A stretch of DNA of 44,724 bases, from the NCBI GenBank assembly GCA_041664985.1, contig JBAYJS010000003.1:1-44724 (forward strand), given 5' to 3'. Position 1 is the stretch's first letter, and every line of letters starts with the position of its first letter. The notes below the pieces were generated by a model, which saw nothing but the letters and a program-made list of their open reading frames with translations, searched no databases and was not told where the DNA came from. The stretch comes from JBAYJS01 sp041664985. GTDB taxonomy: Bacteria > Patescibacteriota > Patescibacteriia > Buchananbacterales > UBA6539. Positions 24,661 to 30,423 of this stretch are shown piece by piece. A program made the position numbers and the translations under genes.

Positions 24661-24669
24661 AGAATATTT

Positions 24670-25716
24670 TTAATAATAAGTACTTAAAGTCTCGCCATTG
24701 GCAATCCGATTTTGATAAACTTGTTTATCAATAAATCCTTGTTCATAAAGCCGTTTAATCGAAGACGCCATGGTAATCATCCCTTCACTGCGGCCGGTTT
24801 GCATCGCTGAGGCAATATGGGCGATTTTGTCTTCCCGAATCAAATTGGAAATCGCCGGCGTATTAATCATAATTTCTCTGGCAACCAAAACGCCACCGCC
24901 TTTTTTGGGTAACATCTGCTGACAAATAACGGCGCGTAAAACCGAAGCTAACTGATATAAAATTTGCTGCTGACGATGGGCTGGAAACATATCAACAATT
25001 CTTTCAACGGTTTCGGCGGCAGTATTAGTATGAAGGGTTGAAAGCACCAAGTGACCGGTTTCAGCAGCGGTTAAAGTCGCCGCAATGGTGTCCAAATCGC
25101 GCATTTCGCCAACCATAATCACATTTGGATCCTGGCGCAAGGCTCTTTTTAAAGCTTCGGAAAATGAGTGCGTATCTCGGCCCAATTCGCGCTGTTCAAT
25201 AATACTTTGATCTTCTTTAAAAATAAATTCAACCGGATCTTCAATCGTAATAATATGAGCTTTTCTTTCTCGATTAATTAAATTCAAAAGTACTGCCAAA
25301 GTGGTTGATTTACCAGAGCCCGATGGACCAGTGACTAAAATCAAACCCTGATTCAAATGACTGAAATTATACAAAGTCTCATCAAAATAAACTTCGGCCG
25401 GCGTCGGAATGGTTTCAGGAATTGCCCGGCACGCCATGCCGATTTTGCCTTCTTGCTGATGTAAATTAACGCGGAAATGACCGCCGCCGATATCCAAAGC
25501 AATATCTAATTCTTTATCTTTTTTGTAAATCGGAATATCCTCGGGAATCATGAGCGAAAAAATTGCCGCTTCCAATTCACTGGCGTCCAAAAGATCTTCG
25601 GAAATTACTTCCAAATTTCCATCAATTCTTAAAGTCGGCCGGTTACCTGAAACCAAATGAAGATCGGAAGCTTTTCTTTTTATAGCAATTTCAAAATATT
25701 CTTGGATATTTTTCAT
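24670..25716 (-). CDS. pilT: Type IV pilus retraction ATPase PilT
   Basis: 348 residues from ATG 25716; a GTG at 25725 would add three. PilT is a hexameric ATPase that disassembles the pilus at its inner base. Seen: N-terminal ASDLHLVSGNRP (16-27); Walker A GPSGSGKST (130-138); Asp box HIITIEDPVEF (154-164); Walker B NVIMVGEMRD (198-207); His box ETGHLVLSTLHTN (219-231); and KRLYEQGFIDKQVY near the end. Length and motif order are those of PilT rather than the longer PilB. It is the first gene of a minus-strand run of eight. The window has no extension ATPase or platform protein, which must be elsewhere if pili are made. Confidence 0.95.
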   Translation of the reverse strand: MKNIQEYFEIAIKRKASDLHLVSGNRPTLRIDGNLEVISEDLLDASELEAAIFSLMIPEDIPIYKKDKELDIALDIGGGHFRVNLHQQEGKIGMACRAIPETIPTPAEVYFDETLYNFSHLNQGLILVTGPSGSGKSTTLAVLLNLINRERKAHIITIEDPVEFIFKEDQSIIEQRELGRDTHSFSEALKRALRQDPNVIMVGEMRDLDTIAATLTAAETGHLVLSTLHTNTAAETVERIVDMFPAHRQQQILYQLASVLRAVICQQMLPKKGGGVLVAREIMINTPAISNLIREDKIAHIASAMQTGRSEGMITMASSIKRLYEQGFIDKQVYQNRIANGETLSTYY

Positions 25717-25765
25717 AAATCTCACTTAATTATTTGATTACCTTTGATGATCAAAAAATTATTTA

Positions 25766-25896
25766 GCTCGGTCAAAATGAAAATAAATTTTCATTTAACT
25801 TTTTGGCCAATTAAGTTGCCGCCTGCGGCCTGCCTGCCGATTGGCAGGCGTCAACTAATTACTTCGCTCGGTCAAAATGAAAATAAATTTTCATTT
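25766..25896. repeat. 31-bp direct repeat pair flanking GC-rich palindrome
   Basis: An identical 31-bp unit occurs at 25766-25796 and 25866-25896, exactly 100 bp apart. It begins GCTCGGTCAAAATG and contains the inverted repeat AAATGAAAAT / ATTTTCATTT, so each copy can form a hairpin. Between them is GCCTGCC / GGCAGGC (about 25828-25851), a GC-rich palindrome like those around the tRNA-Pro gene. No gene lies in 25717-25911. Confidence 0.85.
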
Positions 25897-25911
25897 TTCC
25901 CTCGCTCGTAA

Positions 25912-26358
25912 TTATAACACAAAACCCTGCTCTTTTAAAAGAAATTGGTGGGCTCTTTTTAAAATGTCCTGACCATTTTGAAAGAATAGCCTTTTTAAAG
26001 CTATATCATAATCAAACCAGCCAAAATCAATATGTTCGTCCGAAATGGCTACCGGCTCGGATTCAACTTCCCCCAAAAAGAATATCGCCTTTTTCGAAAA
26101 AGTCTGTCTAACACCATCCTGGACTTCCCGGTCAAAATCATAGTCATATTCTTCACGAAAACCATCAATCACTTTGACATTGGTAATACCGGTTTCTTCT
26201 TGCAACTCCCGAAGAGCAGTTTCAACCTCGGTTTCTAAGCCTTCCTGACGGCCTTTGGGAAAATTCCAATATTGGCCACCATGATGCAAAAGCAAATAAC
26301 TGATTGACCTGCCTTGCCTTCTAAAAATCACAAAGCCGATGGTTTTTTCTCTTTCCAT
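25912..26358 (-). CDS. Nudix hydrolase
   Basis: 148 residues with a complete Nudix box GRQEGLETEVETALRELQEETG, split as Gly36, Glu42, Arg50-Glu51 and Glu54-Glu55-x-Gly57, matching GX5EX7REUXEEXGU. Nudix enzymes hydrolyse nucleoside diphosphates linked to another group. The N-terminus IGFVIFRRQGRSISYLLLHH and WNFPKG resemble the subgroup acting on diadenosine polyphosphates or housecleaning substrates, but the substrate cannot be read. It lies 32 bp after rarA in the same direction. Confidence 0.92.
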   Translation of the reverse strand: MEREKTIGFVIFRRQGRSISYLLLHHGGQYWNFPKGRQEGLETEVETALRELQEETGITNVKVIDGFREEYDYDFDREVQDGVRQTFSKKAIFFLGEVESEPVAISDEHIDFGWFDYDIALKRLFFQNGQDILKRAHQFLLKEQGFVL

Positions 26359-26390
26359 ATAATTTTTGAAATTTATTTAGAATTTAGTGC

Positions 26391-27641
26391 TTATGATTTT
26401 AAATATTTTCTACCTTTTAATTTTTCCGGAAAATACTCCTGCTCCTCTTGCCAGTCATAATTGGGCGAATATTTATAATCTTTACCGTAATTCAAATCTT
26501 GCATTAATTTTGTCGGCGCATTGCGTAAATGTAAAGGCACCGGCTCATCCATGGTATTTTTAACGTCTTGCTGAACTTTACCGTAGGCCTGATAAACTTC
26601 AACGGATTTTTTTGAACGGGCCAGATAAACTACACATTGACCTAAAATGATATTACATTCGGGCATACCTAAAAAATGACAGCCTTGATAGCAGGCCACA
26701 GCTTGCTCCAAAGCGCGCGGATCAGCCAAACCGATATCTTCAACTGACATGCGAACTAAGCGCCGGGCAACATAAAGCGGATCTTCACCAGCTTCAATCA
26801 TTCGAGCCATCCAATAAAGCGCCGCGTCGGCATTGCCGCCGCGAACCGATTTGTGCAGCGCTGAAATTATATTGTAATGTTGATCGCCGCCTTTATCATA
26901 CAAATGGCTTGATTTTTGCAACGACTCTTTAATAATATCTTTGTTTAAAATCACTTTGCCCTGGGAATTGGGTTTAGCTGATTTAACCGCAAATTCCAAA
27001 GCGTTTAAAACCACTCTGGCATCACCATTGGCCAAATTAGCCAAATAGCGGCTGGTGTCATCATCAATTTGAATTTTTAGCTCGCCAAAACCGGTTTTAA
27101 CGGCTCGCTGCAAAATTAATTCCAAATCATGATCGGTTAACTGCTTTAAAACAAAAACCCGGCAGCGCGAAAGTAAAGCCGAGACTACTTCAAAGCTCGG
27201 ATTTTCTGTGGTCGCGCCAATTAAAGTAATTACGCCTCTTTCAACATAAGGCAATAAACCATCCTGTTGAGCTTTATTCCAACGATGAATCTCGTCGATA
27301 AATAAAATCGTGCGTTGGCTATGAAACTTTCGACGGTCTTGAGCGGCTTTGATAATTTCGCGAAATTCTTTGACGCCTGAACTAACCGCTGAAAGCTGAA
27401 TAAAAACCGACTTGGTCAGCTTGGCAATAATTCTAGCCAAAGTGCTTTTACCCGTGCCCGGCGGCCCCCAAAAAATCATTGAGGGAATTTCGTCTTTTTC
27501 AATAGCCTGGCGCAAAAGCTTGCCCTGACCAATAACTTCTTTCTGACCGACAAAATCAGCCAAAACTTCCGGCCGCATCCGGTCGGCTAAAGGCGCATTT
27601 TGTTTTATTTCTTTTTCCAATTTTTGATCAAACAAATCCAT
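26391..27641 (-). CDS. rarA: Replication-associated recombination protein A (RarA/MgsA)
   Basis: 416 residues, slightly short of the usual 420-450. RarA is a tetrameric AAA+ ATPase acting at stalled replication forks. Seen: PLADRMRPEVLADFVGQ at the N-terminus, Walker A GPPGTGKS (59-66), Walker B ILFIDEIH (112-119), sensor-1 LIGATTENPSFEV, arginine-finger region SALLSRCRVF, and YDKGGDQHYNIISALHKSVRG followed by DAALYWMARMIEAGEDPLYVARRL, which distinguish RarA from clamp-loader subunits. It follows the CYTH gene by 1 bp and is probably cotranscribed with it. Confidence 0.95.
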   Translation of the reverse strand: MDLFDQKLEKEIKQNAPLADRMRPEVLADFVGQKEVIGQGKLLRQAIEKDEIPSMIFWGPPGTGKSTLARIIAKLTKSVFIQLSAVSSGVKEFREIIKAAQDRRKFHSQRTILFIDEIHRWNKAQQDGLLPYVERGVITLIGATTENPSFEVVSALLSRCRVFVLKQLTDHDLELILQRAVKTGFGELKIQIDDDTSRYLANLANGDARVVLNALEFAVKSAKPNSQGKVILNKDIIKESLQKSSHLYDKGGDQHYNIISALHKSVRGGNADAALYWMARMIEAGEDPLYVARRLVRMSVEDIGLADPRALEQAVACYQGCHFLGMPECNIILGQCVVYLARSKKSVEVYQAYGKVQQDVKNTMDEPVPLHLRNAPTKLMQDLNYGKDYKYSPNYDWQEEQEYFPEKLKGRKYLKS

Positions 27642-27642
27642 A

Positions 27643-28176
27643 TTACTTATTTTTCTTTTGCCAAAGCAAATTAAGATAACTTTGACCGGATACGTCTTCG
27701 TTTTTGCTCACTCCCAATTTTTCCAAAAGGTTATAAATGGTTTTTAAAGTCTTGTCACTTTTACTGTTCATAATTTCAATTTCAATAAAACTGCCCAAAC
27801 CTTTAACCAAGTCAAGATCAATATTAATTTTTCCCAAACGATATTTCTCTCTGATTTTATCAACCACCAACCCGCGCGGACAACCTAATTTTTCTAAAAT
27901 GAATTGACCGATTTTAGCATCGCCCAAAACTGTCTCATATTCTTTGGCTTTAAAATCATCAATTGGTACGTGGTACTCCAAAAAAATTTGCTGTTTGTTT
28001 TTTTCTTCTCGAATCCGTAATTTGGGCTGGCCGTTTAAAAAATATTTATCAGAAATCTGATAGTAAGTATCAACCTGATGAACCTGACTCACATATTTGG
28101 CACTAAGTTTTTTTAACCGGGTTTTGACCGCTTTTGGATCTAAACACCTTGCTTTAATTTCAACTTCTAGATTCAT
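27643..28176 (-). CDS. CYTH-domain protein (class IV adenylate cyclase/triphosphatase-like)
   Basis: 177 residues from ATG 28176. A GTG start at 28233 would add 19 residues before the conserved opening, so it is not preferred. The N-terminus MNLEVEIKARC carries the ExExK signature (Glu4, Glu6, Lys8). Other CYTH features: VDTYYQISD, KLRIREEKNKQQIFLEYH, GLVVDKIREKYRLGKINIDLDLVKGLGSFIEIEI. The family binds triphosphates with metal ions; members include CyaB-type adenylate cyclases, thiamine triphosphatases and inorganic triphosphatases. The activity cannot be told from motifs. First gene of a transcript with rarA, from the promoter at 28294-28322. Confidence 0.88.
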   Translation of the reverse strand: MNLEVEIKARCLDPKAVKTRLKKLSAKYVSQVHQVDTYYQISDKYFLNGQPKLRIREEKNKQQIFLEYHVPIDDFKAKEYETVLGDAKIGQFILEKLGCPRGLVVDKIREKYRLGKINIDLDLVKGLGSFIEIEIMNSKSDKTLKTIYNLLEKLGVSKNEDVSGQSYLNLLWQKKNK

Positions 28177-28293
28177 AATTTTTAAGGCCAAAAATTGCCT
28201 ATTTTTGTCTAAATAATCAATTAACCAAGTCACACCAATTTATTGGTATTTTGGCTCTTAAATCGCCAAATTTTAACGAATAATGGCACTTCT

Positions 28294-28322
28294 ATTCTAC
28301 CGCTAAACTACCAATCGGTCAA
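28294..28322 (-). promoter_or_regulatory. Promoter for the CYTH-rarA transcript
   Basis: On the minus strand TTGACC (28322-28317), 17-bp spacer, TAGAAT (28299-28294): 5 of 6 at each box. Predicted start near 28287; leader about 110 nt to ATG 28176. It stands back to back with a plus-strand promoter, 14 bp away. Confidence 0.7.
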
Positions 28323-28336
28323 AAGGCTTCATAACC

Positions 28337-28365
28337 TTGACAAAATTAATCAAATATGTTATACT
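28337..28365 (+). promoter_or_regulatory. Strong promoter of the small gene at 28442
   Basis: Consensus TTGACA (28337-28342), 17-bp spacer, TATACT (28360-28365). Predicted start near 28372, at the 5' strand of the leader helix described next. Confidence 0.85.
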
Positions 28366-28369
28366 GTAT

Positions 28370-28441
28370 TTGTTCCTGGTTTTTGGGCGCATGGTGCGCT
28401 CTGGGCTGCGAAACCAGAAAAACCAAAAAGAGGAACAAGAA
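28370..28441 (+). promoter_or_regulatory. Structured leader sequestering the Shine-Dalgarno (possible three-way junction)
   Basis: TTGTTCCT (28370-28377) pairs with AGGAACAA (28431-28438), which includes the AGAGGAA Shine-Dalgarno. TTTTTGG (28380-28386) pairs with CCAAAAA (28423-28429) as an almost continuous extension. Inside are GCGC/GCGC (28387-28390 with 28396-28399) and CTGG/CCAG (28401-28404 with 28414-28417). Together this is a basal stem with two arms, which closes over the ribosome site. The first two outer pairs may lie just before the predicted transcript start. Confidence 0.6.
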
Positions 28442-28657
28442 ATGTTCAAAAGACAAACGAAGTTGTTCTTTGCCAAGGCGGCAGTGGTGCTCATCGGTCT
28501 AATAATTATGACCGGATTTGGGGTGACTGTAGCTCTCCCCGAAGGTAGCATCGAATCCAGCCGGTTCTTTATGCCGACAGCGCTTGGCCTCATGGGTCTG
28601 CTCGTAGTCGGCATGGGACTAACTGGGTATATTATAATCAACGATCCCAATTGTTGA
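28442..28657 (+). CDS. Small two-helix membrane protein, unknown
   Basis: 71 residues from ATG 28442, after an AGAGGAAC Shine-Dalgarno at good distance. A longer frame starting at 28337 begins inside the promoter and is rejected. Two hydrophobic segments (~9-31 and ~44-66) flank a short loop with ALPEGSIESSRFF; the C-terminus ends NDPNC. No family recognised. The gene is GC-richer than its neighbours and prefers CTG/CTC for leucine where they use TTA/TTG. It is monocistronic, between a consensus promoter and a long hairpin. It shares this style with the genes at 30424 and 31025. Confidence 0.7.
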   Translation: MFKRQTKLFFAKAAVVLIGLIIMTGFGVTVALPEGSIESSRFFMPTALGLMGLLVVGMGLTGYIIINDPNC

Positions 28658-28678
28658 TCGCCACCTTTCCCCTCACGC

Positions 28679-28735
28679 GAGGCCGTTAGACTTGTAGCGC
28701 TTTTCCACGAAGCACTGCTTGATTCTAACGGCCTC
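28679..28735 (+). terminator. Long hairpin after the small gene at 28442
   Basis: Perfect 12-bp stem GAGGCCGTTAGA / TCTAACGGCCTC enclosing 33 nt, within which GCGCTT and GAAGCA can pair further. It starts 21 bp after the stop. Only ATCATTTT follows, so it may be an RNA 3' end stabiliser rather than a full terminator. Confidence 0.5.
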
Positions 28736-28753
28736 GAATCATTTTAAACTTGA

Positions 28754-28828
28754 CCCCTCACTTGGTCTCACAACCGGTGTAGTTAAATATAAATACTTCC
28801 CAACTTAATTATTGGCCCAAGTGAGGGG
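28754..28828. repeat. 12-bp inverted repeat with 51-bp spacer
   Basis: CCCCTCACTTGG (28754-28765) and CCAAGTGAGGGG (28817-28828) are perfect inverted copies, followed on the plus strand by TTGATTTTATTTTCT. It could be a terminator with a large loop or a trace of a small mobile element. No target duplication was seen. Confidence 0.6.
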
Positions 28829-28856
28829 TTGATTTTATTTTCTAAAATTACTAGAC

Positions 28857-28862
28857 TATAAT
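28857..28862 (+). promoter_or_regulatory. Possible promoter -10 for the tRNA-Pro gene
   Basis: TATAAT, with TTTATT 17 bp upstream as a poor -35. Start would be near 28869, about 160 nt before the tRNA. Confidence 0.3.
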
Positions 28863-29011
28863 ATACGGGCTGTAGCCCCGACATTCGTCGGGGTAAACTC
28901 CGCTGGCTACCCGCCCGACTGAACGAATCTTGAGTATAGCGCAATCGTTTGAGCGGGACGCGCGTCGTTTGGCCTGCCCGCATTGCTTTCGCTACGGGTT
29001 TAAAAAAATCT

Positions 29012-29114
29012 AAAACTGTTTTAAGTCGGGGTATAGCGCAGCTGGCTAGCGCGCGTCGTTCGGGACGACGAGGTCGCCGGTTCAAATCCGGCTACCCCGA
29101 CTTAAAACAGTTTT
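29012..29114 (+). repeat. 22-bp inverted repeat extending the tRNA-Pro acceptor stem
   Basis: The 22 bases at 29012-29033 are perfectly complementary to 29093-29114. The inner 7 bp are the acceptor stem itself; the outer 15 bp are the 5' leader AAAACTGTTTTAAGT against the discriminator base and 3' trailer. The precursor can therefore fold with a continuous 22-bp helix. Confidence 0.9.
29027..29100 (+). tRNA. tRNA-Pro (anticodon CGG)
   Basis: Complete 74-nt cloverleaf. Acceptor stem 29027-29033 with 29093-29099, discriminator A29100. D stem GCGC 29036-29039 with GCGC 29049-29052. Anticodon stem CGTCG 29054-29058 with CGACG 29066-29070, loop TTCGGGA with CGG at 29061-29063. Variable loop AGGTC. 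T stem GCCGG 29076-29080 with CCGGC 29088-29092, loop TTCAAAT. CCA is not encoded. It decodes CCG proline codons. Confidence 0.95.
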
Positions 29115-29139
29115 TAAAACCTCAATGCAAAAGCAGGCA
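29062..29139 (+). repeat. 78-bp direct repeat, copy 1 (tRNA-Pro 3' half plus trailer)
   Basis: Identical to 29286-29363. It runs from the anticodon (GGGACGACGAGG) through the tRNA end and 39 bp of trailer to AAGCAGGCA. The offset between copies is 224 bp. Confidence 0.95.
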
Positions 29140-29285
29140 GGGACGACGCCTGTCCGCCTTTGGCGGGGGCTAGCGCGCATCGTTCGGCCTGCCCGCCATT
29201 GCCATCCATATTCACACCAAATAAAAAATTAGTTGCATAATACTAAAAAGTTTAGATAAATTTTTTAAAAAGGCGATGGCAGGCG

Positions 29286-29363
29286 GGGACGACGAGGTCG
29301 CCGGTTCAAATCCGGCTACCCCGACTTAAAACAGTTTTTAAAACCTCAATGCAAAAGCAGGCA
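29286..29363 (+). repeat. 78-bp direct repeat, copy 2 (tRNA-Pro 3' half only, pseudo-tRNA)
   Basis: Perfect copy of 29062-29139. The acceptor 5' strand and D arm are missing before it, so it cannot fold as a tRNA. It could be an attachment-site-like duplication or the remains of a tandem duplication. Confidence 0.95.
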
Positions 29364-29386
29364 AAATAATACCTGCCCTAAATATC

Positions 29387-29415
29387 AAAAAAATCGCCAA
29401 ACAGGCGATTTTTTT
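29387..29415 (+). terminator. Rho-independent terminator after the tRNA-Pro region
   Basis: AAAAAAATCGCC / GGCGATTTTTTT with an AAACA loop. Its T-run continues directly into the -35 of the next promoter. Confidence 0.9.
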
Positions 29416-29442
29416 GCCTAACCACCTTTGGCGGGGTATAAT
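29414..29442 (+). promoter_or_regulatory. Promoter of the secreted protein gene at 29478
   Basis: TTGCCT (29414-29419), 17-bp spacer, perfect TATAAT (29437-29442). Predicted start near 29449, which rules out ATG 29448 and supports ATG 29478. The -35 overlaps the T-run of the preceding terminator. Confidence 0.8.
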
Positions 29443-29477
29443 AGAATATGAGGCTAATTATAAATAATCATAAAACT

Positions 29478-30008
29478 ATGAAACAGCCACTAAAATCAGC
29501 AATTTTCGTCCTTTTCTTGGCTCTTTTTTTAGCCCTTCCTTGCGTAGCGTTTGGCAAAAATGACAATGCTAAACAAGGCAATCAGGCTAGTGAAGAACAT
29601 CGCAGCAAAATTTCAACAATTGTTCAGCAATTAAACGATCTGGCCGATAAGAATAAAAATATTGGGCGAGAGATTAGTCAGGTAGCAAGCGCTGAAGCCA
29701 CAACAACTGATAAGCAAATAAATCTAATGAAAAAAGTTGAAAATCGCAGCGGGTTTAAAACTTTTTTTCTCGGATCAGATTATAAAAATCTAGGTGATTT
29801 GCGCAGTACTATGGTAACAACCAATAATCAAATTAAACATCTAGAAAAAGCTTGGGAGCGTGCGACTAGTACCCCGGAAATTCAAGCCGAACTAAATACT
29901 CAAATTATCGCTTTAAAAGACGCTCAGACCAAGATTGAATCCTTCATTAATACTAATGAGAGTAAATTCAGCTTATTTGGCTGGTTGGTAAAATTCTTTA
30001 ATAAGTAA
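29478..30008 (+). CDS. Small secreted helical protein, unknown
   Basis: 176 residues from ATG 29478, chosen because the predicted transcript start lies at or after the upstream ATG 29448. Signal peptide about 1-26 (MKQPLKSAIFVLFLALFLAL, then CVAFGK). The mature part is almost all helix and charged: SKISTIVQQLNDLADKNKNIGREISQVAS, KQINLMKKVENR, NLGDLRSTMVTTNNQIKHLEKAWERA, ELNTQIIALKDAQTKIESF. Coiled-coil or helical-bundle structure is likely. A short hydrophobic end (FSLFGWLVKFFNK) might touch the membrane. The GSDYKNLGDLRS region resembles parts of CPR secreted proteins I cannot name. Own promoter and terminator, so monocistronic. Confidence 0.8.
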   Translation: MKQPLKSAIFVLFLALFLALPCVAFGKNDNAKQGNQASEEHRSKISTIVQQLNDLADKNKNIGREISQVASAEATTTDKQINLMKKVENRSGFKTFFLGSDYKNLGDLRSTMVTTNNQIKHLEKAWERATSTPEIQAELNTQIIALKDAQTKIESFINTNESKFSLFGWLVKFFNK

Positions 30009-30035
30009 TTGAATAGCCAAAACTTTTTATTCCAT

Positions 30036-30068
30036 AAATCGCTTTAAGTTTATCAAAAAGCGATTTTT
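30036..30068 (+). terminator. Terminator after the secreted protein gene
   Basis: AAATCGCTTT (30036-30045) with AAAGCGATTT (30057-30066), an 11-nt loop and TT after it. It lies 27 bp past the stop. The core ATCGC is shared with terminators at 29387 and 44669. Confidence 0.75.
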
Positions 30069-30308
30069 GGTACACTTGATTTATAAACATTTAGCTTACC
30101 GCTTATTACGACCAGCCCTATTGGTAGACAGCCAGACCAAATCCCTTAATTAGCGAATTATTTTTTTACTGTAACAACTGGCAAAATCTTACGTCTACAT
30201 TGTGCCACAAGGCAAAAAAATACCCAAAAATACAATTAAATAACAAAAACCAAAGAATAACCAAAAGGCTTAAATAAAATCTGCTTTTTAAAGCCAGATA
30301 AGACGAGT

Positions 30309-30367
30309 CGAGGTGATTCTTTGATGATAACAAATCCCAACAACCTCGGCTAAAAACCGAGTTTTTT
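30309..30367 (+). promoter_or_regulatory. Attenuator-like alternative hairpins upstream of the gene at 30424
   Basis: CCTCGG near 30344-30349 has two mutually exclusive partners. With CCGAG (30357-30361) it forms a terminator followed by six T (30362-30367). With CGAGGT (30309-30314) it forms an anti-terminator, 6 bp plus a wobble. This is the layout of an attenuator or riboswitch expression platform. Stems are short, so chance pairing is possible. Confidence 0.5.
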
Positions 30368-30388
30368 AGCGCCTAGTCATTTATATAC

Positions 30389-30423
30389 GACAGCTCTTTG
30401 ATAAGTAGAAAGGAGGGACTGTC
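30389..30423 (+). promoter_or_regulatory. Hairpin sequestering the Shine-Dalgarno of the gene at 30424
   Basis: GACAG (30389-30393) pairs with CTGTC (30419-30423), directly before the ATG. CTCTTT (30394-30399) can pair with AAAGGAG (30409-30415) with one bulge, covering the AAAGGAGG Shine-Dalgarno. Confidence 0.5.

Larger units (their letters stand above)
28658..29026. other. Gene-free stretch: hairpins and tRNA-like fragments
   Basis: 369 bp with no credible gene. Contents: a 12-bp perfect stem (28679-28690 with 28724-28735), another 12-bp stem (28754-28765 with 28817-28828), TATAAT at 28857-28862, a CCCCGAC/GTCGGGG hairpin at about 28876-28893, a partial copy of the tRNA-Pro 5' half (GTATAGCGCA at about 28934-28943 and CGCGCGTCGTT at about 28959-28969), and GGCCTGCCCGC repeated elsewhere. 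The hairpins are given as separate features. Confidence 0.75.
29101..29477. other. Gene-free stretch after tRNA-Pro: repeats, terminator, promoter
   Basis: 377 bp. It holds trailer repeat copy 1, a GC-rich palindromic patch (about 29132-29170), a second partial tRNA 5' segment (GCTAGCGCGCATCGTTCGG at about 29169-29187), an AT-rich stretch bounded by imperfect inverted ends (about 29188-29203 and 29273-29288), trailer repeat copy 2, a terminator at 29387-29415 and a strong promoter at 29414-29442. Confidence 0.75.
30009..30423. other. Gene-free stretch before the gene at 30424
   Basis: 415 bp. It holds a terminator (30036-30068), about 230 bp of AT-rich sequence in which I see no gene or clear promoter, an attenuator-like hairpin pair (30309-30367) and a Shine-Dalgarno hairpin (30389-30423). 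The hairpin at 30345-30367 may instead be the end of an unannotated small RNA. I tested it by eye for 4.5S, 6S and tmRNA cores and saw none. Confidence 0.7.

Noticed and set aside
28177..28233. N-terminal extension of the CYTH protein from a GTG at 28233
   Set aside because: The ExExK motif of CYTH proteins normally lies at the very start, which fits ATG 28176.
28243..28548. Plus-strand frame of 101 codons over the promoter region
   Set aside because: It runs through the consensus promoter and leader of the gene at 28442 in another frame and shows no protein-like character.
29286..29363. A second tRNA-Pro gene
   Set aside because: Only the 3' half is present; there is no acceptor 5' strand or proper D arm before it, so no cloverleaf forms.
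30069..30367. A known structural RNA (4.5S, 6S, tmRNA) ending at the hairpin 30345-30367
   Set aside because: I looked for their conserved cores and saw none; an unknown small RNA remains possible and is noted in the features.
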